Origin: Actinacidiphila rubida
GTDB taxonomy: Bacteria; Actinomycetota; Actinomycetes; Streptomycetales; Streptomycetaceae
Assembly: GCF_900110255.1 (NCBI RefSeq)
Contig: NZ_FODD01000058.1
Location: 1-39,281 of the forward strand
DNA: 39,281 bases
Reading direction: 5' to 3'
The position numbers and the translations under genes are program-made. The first letter of the stretch is position 1. The number at the start of each line of letters is the position of its first letter. Positions 24,701 to 36,700 of the stretch are shown one piece after another. The notes under the pieces are model-generated. The model was not told the origin of the DNA and did no database searches. It saw only the letters and a list, made by a program, of their open reading frames with translations.

Positions 24701-27700
24701 CTGCCTCCCCGACGCGGGCCACCTCCGCGACGTCGTGCCAGAACTCCTCCGCCTCCTGCCGCTCGGCCGAACTGGTCTCGGGCCCGATCGCGACCTCGGG
24801 CGCCCGCTCGCGGCCGTACGCCTCGATGGCCTGCGCGACCCGCTCGGGCGGCAGGTGCCGCAGCGCGGGCTGCTCGGCGACGGCGTCGGCGAACTCGCGG
24901 GTGAGGAAGGGGTCCTGGACGGTCCGGGGGCCGTCGGTGCGGGGGGGCGCGTCGCTCGTGCGGGCCTGGTGCCCGGCGGGGGCGGTGTCCTCGGTGCGGG
25001 CGGGCGCGAACTCCCCGGCGGGGGAGCGGTGTTCGGTGGCATCGGAGGTGCCATCCCTGCGGGTGGCCGTCGACTCCCGGGTACGGGCCGGGTGTTCGGT
25101 GACGGAGATACCCTCGTCGCGGGTCTCCGCGGACTCCCGGGTGCCGGTCCGGCCTTCGGCGGCGGCGTCCTCGTCGTGGGGGAGGGCGTACTCCCTTGCA
25201 CCGTCCCGGTCTTCCGCGGCAAAGGTGCCTCGGTCGTCGGCCCGGCTCGTGTTGCTCTTGCCCTTTGTCGAGCTTTCGGCCCCTTCCGCGGGCTGCGCCT
25301 CGCGGAGCGGCGCCGCGAGGTCCGTCCGGCCGCCTGCGAGGCGCCCGCGGGTCGGGCCCGTACGGGGGCCGGCGGTCCCCGCCCTGTCCCCCGCGGTGGC
25401 CGCTTCCTCGCCGGCCAGGTGCCGCGTCACCGCCGCGGCCACCGTATCGCCGCCCGAGCGGTGGGCGACAGCCACGGCGCCCCAGTCGCGCGCGGACCAG
25501 GCGTCGGCGCGGGCCGGGTCGCCGAGCGCGGCGGTCACCAGGGTCTGGACGGCGGTGCGGTCGGTGTCAGGGAGCGACTCCCACGCCTGGCCGAAGGGCT
25601 CGGCGCCCTGCTGCTCCAGCGCGTGCCCGGCCGCGAGGAGGCGGGTGGCGGCGGCCGGGGCGGCGGTGCGGGCGCCGTCCAGGGCGCCGCGGTAGTTGCG
25701 GGTGGCCCTGGCCAGGTCGCGGGCGCGCTCGGCGGACGCAGCCCCGTCCGCCTCGCCTGGGTCGGCCGCTTTGCGGCGCGGCCGCAGCGGCGCCTTGCTC
25801 TTGCTCGTCGAGGTACCGGTCGAGGTGCCCGCCGTGTCGTTCCGGCTGGTGACCGGTTCGCTCGAGGCGGTCCTGACCCGGTCGGCCAGGGCGCGGGAAG
25901 CGGTCAGCACCGGGTGGTTGGCGACGTCCTCGATGGAGGGCGGGCCGGAGACGTAGCGGTTGGAGCCGGTCCAGCGGTAGTCGTTGCCGGAGCGGGCGGT
26001 GCTGCGGGCGAAGACCACCAGGTCCACCCGGCCGTCGTCGGAGAGGGTGTAGAAGAAGGCCGCGCCGCCGCTGCCGCTGTCCAGGTGGGCGTGGAGCGGG
26101 AGGTGGACCCGGCGTTGGCCCTGCGGTTCGCGGACGCCCTCGCCCCAGGCGGCGCGGTCCAGCACCTCGCGCTGGAGCGGGGTGAAGTCCTCTGCGCGCA
26201 CCCGCCCGGCGAAGTGCACCCGGCCCGACAGTTGCCAGGTGGGCGCGGACTCCGCGCGGAAGGCGGCGAACCGCGCGTCCTGCTCCGCGCGCCGCTCGGC
26301 CAGCCGCTCCTGGCGGGCGCCGGCCACCTGGCGCCAGGTGTGGGCGGCCGCGGTGCGCACGGCGGCGTAGTGGTCGCCGGGCGCGACGTCCACCGACTCC
26401 AGGAACGCGGCGAAGTGCCGGTCGAAGGCCGCGGGCCCGAACAGCCGCTCCTCGGCGGCCGGTCCGCCGTCGGTGGCCAGCTGCTCGGGGTCGGGTAGGT
26501 GGCTCTCGAAGAACGGGCGGGCGGTGTAGGCGCCGAGCCGGTCGGGGTGCTCGGCGACGTCCTCGGCGAGCGAGGGGTGCGCTGCCAGCAGCGGCAGCAA
26601 CTCCGGGTTGGCGGCGATGCGTTCGGCCGCCTCGCCGCCGTTCGGCCCGGCGAGCAGGTCCACCACCTCGGGCGGCAGTGTCGGCCGCGCGTCCGGTGTG
26701 GCGGGCGGCAGCGGGGTGTCGGGCCCGGCGGGGGAGACCGGGGAGGCGGGCTGTGCTTCCTGTGCCTCGCGGGCCGGGGAGCCCGGGGGCAGCAGGTGCT
26801 GCCCGGCGGAGGGCGCGGGTGCGCTGAGCCCGGCGGCCTGGGACCACAGTGCGTCGTTGTCCCCGCCGGCCAGCAGCGCGGCCAGGCGGTCGGGCGCGCC
26901 GGCCGCGGCGCGCTCCAGGGTGGCGGTGAAGTCCCCGTCGTCCAGGGCCCGGTACTGGAGCGCGGGCCGGCCGAGGAAGGCCGCGGCGATGTCTGGGCGG
27001 GCGGCCATGAGCGGCAGTATCCCGGGGCGGCGCAGGGCGCGGGGCAGAACGGACGGGTCGAGCGGGCCGGGGTGTTCGGCGATCGCGCGGGCGGCGCCCG
27101 GGTGGCGCTGGAGGGCGCCGCGCAGGCGGGCGTTGAGGCCTGCGGCCAGCTCCGGGTGGCTTTCGGCAACGGTCCAGGCTGCGCTCTGCTCGGCGGCCTC
27201 GTCGACCAGGGCGCGGTTGGCGCGTACGGCCTCCACGACTTCGGGCCGCTCGCGCAGCGTCGCCAGCAGGTCCGGGCGGCCGGTGAGCAGGTCGGGCAGG
27301 CCGCGCAGGCCCACCAGGGCGGCCCGCAGCCCCGGGCCGCGGACCGGGTCGGCCAGGTCGTCGGCGAGCTCGGGGTGCGCGGCGACCAGCCGCAGCACGG
27401 TCGGGGCGGTCGCCTGCGCGTGCACCTCCGGCGGGGTGTGGGCGAGCGCGGTGACGAAGGCGGGCGCGCTCTGGGCGACCGGCAGCGCCTCAGGCGTCAG
27501 CACGCGTTCGGTGACCTCGGGATGCTCGGTCAGGCGCTGCAACAGCGGTGCGTTGGCGACCAGTTCGCGCCACTGGGCGGCGCTGGCGGCCACGTCGGTC
27601 CGGGCCGCCAGCACGTCGGCGAGCCGGGGCACCGCGGCCAGCACCGCCACCGACGCCGGATCCTCAGCCGCGCCCTCCAGCCGTCCGGGCGCCGCTGTGA

Positions 27701-30700
27701 CGGCGCGGATCACCGGTTCGCCCGCGGTGCCGAGCGCGTGCGCGAGCCCGGGCGAACGGACGAAGGTCTGCAGCACGTCCGGGTCGGCGGCGATGGCCTG
27801 CGACAGCGCCGGGCTCTGCATCGCGAGCCGGTTGATGGGCTGGTGGGCGTCCTGGATCAGCTCGTAGGACGCCTGCTTGAAGGCGGCCATGTAGTGCGGG
27901 TTGGCACGGATGACCGCGACCTGGCTGTCGGTGAAGTTCTCCCGCTGCATCGCGTCCAGGCTGAAGATGCTGTACGCCAGGTCGTCATGGGCCAGCAGCC
28001 CCGGCAGGCCGGTCACGCGGAGCAGATGTCTTAGCACGTCGGGGGTGCGCTCGACCAGGTCGAGCATCGAGGGCCGGGTGCGCAGCAGGTCCAGGACGTC
28101 CGGTGCGAAGAGTAGGTGCTCGGCCAGGTGCGGGCGGCGCAGCGCTGCCTGCCGCGGCCCCTCGGCAGCCAGCAGGTCCCGGTAGCGGTCCACGATCTCC
28201 TCCGGCAGCGGCGCCCCCGCATCCGCGAGCGCCTGCCGTACGGCCTCGGGCGTGTCGCCGTTCTGCAGGTGGGGCACCAGGCGCGCCACGGTGGCGGAGC
28301 GCTGCGGGTCCAGCGGGAAACCGTCGGGTGTGATAAGCGCCTGGCCCGTCGCGTTCACCTCCCGGGCGAAGGCGTTGGCGGCGGCCCGGACCTGCTCGGG
28401 GTCGGGGCTGGGCAGGTTGGGGTCCGTGGTCGTTTGCAGCATGGCGGTGGCCAGCGCGTCGAACTCCTCGGGCCGTGCCTGCCAGGCGTCGGCGAAGCCC
28501 GGCCGGGCCACCGCTGCCCCCAGCACGCCTGGCAGCCGCAGCAGACCGCGCACGGTGGGCGTGTCGATTCGGGACGCCAGCAGCGGAAACATCCGGTCGT
28601 CGGTGAGCAGCCGGCTCCAGTGCGCCGTCGTGAGCTGGCCGAACACGCCGAACATGCGAGGAAGCAGTCTAGGCTCGGCGGTGACGTTGCGTGCGACCTG
28701 CTCCCACTGCGCGCGGGTCAACTCGCGGGCGAGTGTGTACTGCCGGAACATCAGCATGGTCAGCGCCCCACCGGCTACCTGCAGCGCCTGCCGTACGGGG
28801 GTGTCCGGCCCGCCCAGGTGGGTGCGCAGGCCGGGCGCGCGGTACAGCGCCGAGGCCAGCCACGGGTCGAAGGCCAGGGCCTCCAGCGGCACGCCTGAGT
28901 ACAGGGTCCGCACGTCCGTGTGGGCGATGGAGCCGATTGCCGGGAAGCGCAGCAGCGCGTTGCGGAAGTTCTGGCGGGTGGCCGCCAGGATGTTTACCGA
29001 CGGCTGGTGGCTGGCCCGCCCGCCGACGGTGAGGTACAGGTCGAGGACGTGCTCGTGGCGGGCGGCGGCCAGCGCGATCGTCAGCGCGGCGCCGTCGTCC
29101 TCGGGCAGCGCCAGGTTCACCGGCAAGGTAAGCAGTTGCCGCAGCTGGTGCGGCTGTCTGACCGCCATGGGGTTGCGGGCCAGCAGGCGCAGCATCCGCT
29201 CGTTGTTCAGGACCTGGCGCGCCTGGTCGGCGTGCAGGCCGGAGACGGCGGTGCGCACCGCGGGCAGTGCGTCGGTCAGCCGGCGCAGCAGCACCAGCAC
29301 CGGCAGCCGGGCCGCGTCGTCGCCCGACAGGTCGGGCGTTCGGTCCTGCCGCGCCTGCTCGGGACCGGTCTCCGCGGCCAGCGCCTGCGCCAACTCCCCG
29401 GGCGCCACCGCCGTGTAACGCTGTGCGTCGTAGGAGAGCGCCACGTAGACCGCGGGGTTGGCGACCGCGGCGTCCATCGCCGCCGGGTCCGCCAGCAGCC
29501 GCTCGGCGATCTCCGGTGCGGTCTCCAGGACATCGGTGAGGGCGGGCGAGCTCTGCAGGGCACGCAGCGGCCCCGGGTTGGCAGCGACGGCATTCAGTGT
29601 CTCGGCCGTGAGCAGGGCCACCTGGTTCTGTTCGGGCAGGGCCCGCAGCACCGAACGCACCCCGACATCGGTGAACAGCAGCCGGTGGAAGTCAACGGTA
29701 TACGACCCGCCGAGGTAGACCCGGCTCAGCAGCGCCGCGGTCAGGGTCGACTCCGCGCCCATCTGCCACAGAGACTCGACGGCCGTGCTGCCCAGCGAGA
29801 TCACCGCCTCGGCGAACTCCGGCACCTGGTCGGCCAGGGTGATGATGTCCATGGTGATGTCCATCACGTGCCGAATCAGGCCGAGATCGCCGTTCATGTT
29901 GCGTAGCAGGAGCGTCGAGCGGTTGAACACCGCTTCCTGCAGCTCCGGGTCACCCTCCAGGCCGTCCAATACGTCGGGGCGCAGCAGCACTTGGGACGTG
30001 GCCTCGCCCTGAGCCTTGTGCCAGGCGGCCGTGGCCCGGGTCAACTGCCATAGCACCGCGGGGTGGCGGTCCAGCGCGGGGGCGAGCGCCGGGGCGTCCT
30101 CGAGCATCAGGTACAGCTGCGGCTGCTGGGCGGCTGCGTACACCACGTAGGGATGCGCGAGCACGTGCGTGGCCAGTTCATCGCCCGAGGCCAGGGCGAA
30201 GTCCACCGAGCCGATGATCCCGTCCAGCGGCAGGCCCGCGGGCGCCGGCGCCTGCTGCATCAGCCGCACGGTGGCGCTGACCACCGCGTTCCGGTGGGCG
30301 GGCGGACGTTGGGCGAGCTGGACCGCGACGGCTTCGCGCACCGCGAGCGTCGCCGCGGGAGGCAGGCTGCTCGTGGTGGCCTCGATATGCCGCTGCGGGC
30401 CCGGGGCGGTGCCGGACGGCTGTGGGCCGGTGCTGCGGCGCGCGGGCTCGGCCGTCGTTCGGGCGGTGCGGCTCGGCCCGGCACCGGGCGTGGCAGTGGC
30501 CTGTTGCGGGGCCTGCTGGGTGTTCTGCCCGGTGCCGCGCTTCTTCTTGCCCGCGGCGATGATGCCCCGCTTGTGTCCGGCCGCCCTGGCGCCCGGGATC
30601 TCGTGCAGCGCCCGTGCGGCGGCCGCGTGGGCGGCCTCCTCGCCGTGCCCGTACAGCGCGCGTGCGACCCGGTCGGCCGCCTGCTCGTACGGTGCGCGGG

Positions 30701-33700
30701 CCGCGCGCGAGACGGCGTCGTCGCCGATGACGAAGGGGACGTCCACGTGCTGCTGGAGGATGTCGGCCGCCTCCCGCAGGACGCTGTCGGGCAAGGTAGG
30801 GAGCTCGGCCAGGTCGATCGGTCCGGCCGGCTTGCGTGCGGTGAGGGACGCTTCGGTGTCGAGCCGGGTGCCGGTGCGCGTGTGGGCACCGGTGTCCGTC
30901 TCGGTGTTCAACTCGGCGGGGGCCGCCACGCGGGGCTCCGTCGCTTCGACGGCCGGCCGCAGGCGCGTCACGGGCTCTTCCACCACGTGCTGTTCGGGCG
31001 TGTGCGGGGCGACGGATTCCTCGACGGGGTGCTCCGCCACGGGCTTGACGTCGGCCTTGGCCTCGCGCTGCTCTACCGGGGGCTGCGGGAGGAGTTCGCT
31101 GTCGTGGTGCTGGACCTGGCGCTCGGCGGGCGCCTCCTCGTCCCGGTGGGCGGCCTCGGCCTCGGACGGGTCCGCGATGTGGCGTGATACGAGCTCCTCG
31201 GCCGGGCGGCGGTCCTGCTGCGGCTCGACCTCCGGCTCTGAGGCCTGCGCGTCGTCGTGGATCTCCTCGAAGTGGTCCGCGTCCGTGTGCGTCGTGGCCG
31301 TCTCGTCCCGCGGCTCGACTGGGTGCTCGACATCGGTGGTGTCGGCGGGGTCGGTGAAAAGGTGGGGGAAGTGGGTGGTGAGATCGGGGTGGAGGGCGCC
31401 GTTGGTGACGGGGAGGATGGCGTATAGGCCGTCGGGGACGTCGATGCGCATTTCGCGGCCGTCCGCGGCGCGCAGGGTGATGGTGGCGTCGAAGCGGTAG
31501 TAGCGGAAGGGGCGGGTGGCTTCGCGGTTGTGTTCGACGGTGGCGGAGACGCCGCCGTCGGCCTCGTCCTCGATCTCGCGCCCGGTTTCGTAGGGGGTGC
31601 GGGCGAGGACGGCGTCGTCGCCGGCGCCGCCGCCGCTTTCGGGGCCGCCGCCGGCGTACCAGCCGCGCACGCGGTCCGAGCGGGCCTCTTGGTCGTCGTC
31701 GCCCTGCTGGTAGCGGCGGGCCTTGAACAGCTCGTCGTGGTCGTCGTGGAGGCGGGTGGCGGCAGTGAGGTCCAGGCCGACGGTGACGGGGCGGCCGGCG
31801 ACGTCGACGGTGTGGGCGTGGCCGAGGAGGGAGGAGATCGCGGCGCGCAGGCGGGCGTGGCTGGTGGCGCCGTGGTAGGCGGACCCGGCTTTGGAGTCGG
31901 GGCGGACGACGGGGACGTCAGTGGCGGTGGGGGAGGTGATGTCGGGAAGTTTCCTCGAGGGGACCGCGACGACCTTGGCCCAGTCCTGGACGGCTTTGGC
32001 CGCGGGCACGTCCCAGGGGTGGAGTTCGGAGAGGAGTTCGGCGGTGCGGGCGGGCGTGGGCTCGACGCGGGCGGCGGGGGCGGTGCGGGGCACGGTAGAG
32101 CCGGGCGGGACGGTGGCGCCGCCGTGGGCGCTCCAATGCGGGGTCAGGGTGGGCCGGGACAGCGGGTTCACGCCGGGCAGCACCCGCGCGGGCACGACCG
32201 CCGTCGAGGGCTCTGGGTCGGCGTCCGCGTGGTCGCCCTCGGCGGGTGGGGCGTCGAGGGCGACGGTGAGGTGGCGGGGGACGAGGAGGCGGACTTCGCC
32301 GGGGACGTCGCCGGTGGGGCGGCCGTCGTCGCGCCAGGTCCAGGGCTGGTGGGCGTACCAGGCGTTCTCGACGGCGTCGCGGTGGCCGAAGAGGGCGGCG
32401 CCGGCAGCGGCGGCGGTGACCAGGCCGCGGCCAGGGGCGCCGAGGATCTCGGGCATGGTGGTGGTGGCGCCCAGACTGATGCGGTAGCGCAGGTCGTGGT
32501 TGAACTCCTCGCTGCCCTCGCGGGTGTTGGCGCGGTAGATGTCGACGTCCTTGCGCAGGACGGTGTTGCCCGTGGAGGAGTGGGCGGTGTAGCCGGCGAC
32601 GAAGTCGATGCCCGCGTGGGCCTGCTGGTCGTTGTCGACGGCGTGCTCGCCGCCGCGGGCGGCGACGTTGATGCCGAAGCCCCAGGAGGAGCCGCTGGTG
32701 TCGGTGGAGCGGGTCTCCTGGACGGATTCGCCGCGCAGGGTGAGTTTGACCTCGGGGCGGGGGCGGTGGGAGTAGGCGGGGTCCATGTGGACGACCTCGA
32801 CGTTGACCCACAGGTAGTGCGAGGTGCCGGCGAACCCGGACAGCAGCGAGGTCTCGGCACCATGGAAGGGGAACCAGCGGTGGACGCCGCTGTCGGTCAG
32901 CGCGCCCCACTGCGTCTTGAGGGCCTCGGAGCGGAAGCTGGTCTGCAGCGACTGGTACAGCTCCGAGGGCCCGACCTCGCCCGCGCGCAGGATGCCCCGC
33001 GCGGTCAGCCTGCGCACGATCTCTGGGAGCACCTGATCCGCCCGGAGGTCCTCCGGATGCGCCGCCATCCGCATCAACCGGCTACCCAGGTAATCCCGCC
33101 GCACCTGATCGGCCGGCCGCCGCAGCACATGTGGGGTCCGTACGAGCGGGCCGACTGTCGAAGCGGGTGCGATGACCTTGCGCTCCTGACGGGTGCCGGG
33201 CGCCGCCTCGATACGGATCTTGGGCGCCGTGTCGGTCTCGCCGCGGGTGTCGGTGCGCTTATCGCTGAGCATCTCCGGCGGCAGGACGTCTTCGCGGCGG
33301 CGATCGGGGACGAGGATGTCCATGCCGTCGGAGATGCGGATGACGCGGGACTCGTGCTGCGGGGCGCCTCGGCCGCGCCAGCGGGTGACGGTGACCTCGA
33401 AGACCGGGTCGGCGCGGTAGGCGGAGGCATCCTTGTAGGTGGCGCGGGTGACCTCGATCGCCCCGCGCTCCACCGCCTCGCTGTGCCCGGAATCCCAGCC
33501 CAGGTCGCCGTGCAGCTGGACCACCAGGCGTCCACCGGGCAGGCCCTCCCCCACGTGCTCGCCGTCGCCGGTGACTTCGGCGTCGTTGCCGCTGTCGGAG
33601 CCGAACCGCAACTGCGGGCCGAGGCCGAACTGCACCCCGCCGGACAGGCTGCGGTGCGACTCCTGCGCGTGCCGGGACACCGACTGCGAGTACTGCTCGA

Positions 33701-36700
33701 TCTCCACCTCGCCCTCGGTCTTCGGCAGCGCCCGCGGCGCGTGAGCACGCAGTCTCACCGTCAGCGCCGTGTGCCAGCCGTCCCGGTCCGGCAGTGCGAC
33801 CACCCGGCCGTCGGACTCCACCAGCTGCCCGAAGAACGCCGCCAGATCACCCGGCCGCAACGCCGTCATCAACGCCTGCGGCCACCGCGCCTCCTGCGCG
33901 TGCCACGCCCCCGGCAGCCGATGCACGCTCGCATACACCTGCAACGCCAGCCGCTGCAGCTCCGGAGCGTGCAGGAACGCCGGATACAGCCCCGACGACC
34001 CCCGCTCGAATGACATATGTGCCTCGCCGGCATCCGGCCACGCCCGCCGGTAGCTCACCCCACCCGCATGCGAGCGCTCCTCCACGGTCGGCGGGATCGC
34101 CGGCACGTGCTGGTGGGCCACCACGACCTGCGCTAGCAGCTCCTCCGGCCGGTCGATCCACCACTTCGACACCTGCGAGGCGCCCTCACGCGACGCCGTC
34201 ACCTCGTACACCACGTTGTAGCGGTGCTCGTCGACGGAATCGACCGTCTCCATCCGCCGGTAGGTCTTGGCGATCTCCGTGAACGCCTCACTGCGCCCGA
34301 ACCCCGCCCGCCCTTGCACCCGCAGGCCGCCGATCTGCATCCGCAGCAGGCCGCCGATACCGATCCGCACCGCGCCGCCCACACTGGTCTGCACCGACCA
34401 CGACCGGTCCTGATGGGTGGCGAACGTCTCACCTATCGCCGCACGCGAATTGACCGTCAGCGGATAACTGCTCGTGCCCCGGTGGTCTAGGAGGTGTGCC
34501 CGCACCGACAGCCGCACCATCCGCCCGCCCACCGCGACGGTGTGCGTCACGCCCGCCATCAGGTCCGGCAGCCCGCCCTCCAGCGCGGGCCGTCCGAAGT
34601 GCGTGGCCAACTGCCGGTCCACACTGGCCAACTGCGTACCCCGCCCGCCGAACAGCCGCACCGCCGCCCGCATCTGGTCCTCTACGAGCTCCGCCCCCGG
34701 CAGCGCCGCCGCCACCGCATACCCCAGCCCCTTGCGGGTGGCCAGCGCCAGCGGTTCGTTCGCCGGTGCCTTCCCGGCCTTCAGCGAACGCAGTGGCTGC
34801 GCCGCATAGTTTTGCACCGGCCGGTCCAACCGGGCCGGCCGCACCCGCGCATGCCACGGCAGACCCGCCGCGTGCAGCAGGGCCCGCACGTGCGGCTGCG
34901 CGGCCACCGGGCCCGCCACTACCCGCGGCCCCAACTCCCGCAAGGCGGGAGTGCGGACCTGCCCGAACACCCGCTGCTCCAGCTCCCGCGGCCCGCTCCC
35001 GTCCCGCCACGGCACCGTCAACTCGCCCGATGTCTCCGAATGCACCGTCCCCAACCCCGGGTGGCTGCTGGAGCTCCACTCCACCTCGATCCGGAAACCT
35101 GCCCGGTAACGCGTCTGCAGCTCTTCCGAGTTCAGGATCGTGTGCGCCAACGACTGCGAGGAAACGCTCGACTCCCACTTCCGGGAGAACGTCGCGCCCG
35201 CACTCGCCAACGGCGCGAGCCCCTTGATCGGACCCGAATCCGGCTGGTGCGCCCTCGGATCGACCAGACCCGTCGTATTCGCCAGCACCGTCAGCGTCAC
35301 CGCCGAACGCCCGCCCCGCCCGTGCGTCACTGCCGAGCCGACACCCAGGTCCTCACGGGTCTTCGCCGTCCCGAACCCCACCAGTTGCAGCCGGTCCAGA
35401 TGCGCCCGCACCCGGAAATGCCCCCGGAACCCGTCCAGGCCCGGCAGGTTCACCCCGCGCGCAATCCGGTTGCCGACATCGCCGCTCGTCAGCCACCACC
35501 TGCTGCGGTTGCGCGCCGAGGTCTCGTTCAGCAGCCCCACCGCCTCTCGCAGCACCCCCGCCGTCGTCCTCGACCCCACCCCCGCCCGATGCAACGACCG
35601 CTGCAACGACGCCAACACCGGCGTCACGTCGAGGGCATTGAGCACCTCACCGGCCAACCGCGGCCGCACAACCCGCGGCGCCGCGGCGCCGCCCGTTTCC
35701 TCAGCGGCGTCCTCGTTGTGGGCGGGCAGCTCCGCACCGTCCGTCGGACGCGGCTCGTCCGGCCCCGAGTACGCCGACGGGAACTCCACCACCATGCCTC
35801 GATCGACGGTTTCCACCGCCGTGGGGTGCACCTCCGTGCCGTTGTCGAAGATCCGCACCCGCAGATCCGTGGCAAAAGGCACCAGGTCGTCCACGAACAC
35901 TTTGCGGCCCGTGATGACGTTGTCCTTCACTCCGTGGGTCGCCGTGGTCGCCGACTCCGCGTGCACCTGCGGCACACCCATCACCACGGCCGACGCCGCC
36001 GCCGAACCCATGTTGATCGCCGTGAAGAAGGCCAGATCACCCGCCGACGTCGCCATCCGCGTCCGACTGCTCGACGCCGACGTCGAGTTGAACCGCACCG
36101 TGTACTTCCGCACCGGATCGCCTTCGGCCTCCTCCGCCGGACGCGTACGATCCAGCACCGGCCGGAGCCACACCAACCGATCCCGCAACGGAAGAAACCG
36201 GCCGTGCGTCAGCAGCTCGACCCAGGTGTGGGTCGCGCTCTCCGCAAGCAGATCGGTGAGCGGGCCCACCAACTCCCGCCGCAGCCCCGCGTCCGGCACC
36301 GCGTCCGCGATCCGCCGCGCCGCCGCTCGCGCCTGCGCCCGCCCCCAGTCGTCCACATGCCGCACCGTGACCTCGCCAAGCATCCCGTGCTCGACATACC
36401 AGGGCGCACGCGCCTCCAACACCGGCTCGGGCGACTTCGCGTCCCGCTGGGGGTCTGGCTCATGGAGCAGGTCGCGGGTGACGACCGGGTCGTCCTCGGT
36501 GTCGATATCACGCGACGGTCGGGCGGACGACGAACTCCGGCCGTTCTGCTGCTGTTCCTGGCCGCCGTTCAACCGGACGTCGCCGAGCGCCCGCAGGCCG
36601 TGCTCGGGGTCGGCGATCCACCGGGCGATGTGCCAGGCCAACGCCCGCTTGTTCAACTGGTCGGCGTGGGAGGGGAGTTCGTCCACGTACTCGCGGACCG

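Noticed and set aside
23571..26498. 975-aa plus-strand frame, and similar long plus-strand frames over 21933-38697
   Set aside because: They are shadows of the giant minus-strand gene. In high-GC DNA the opposite strand stays open, and their Arg/Gly/Ala-rich composition is not protein-like.
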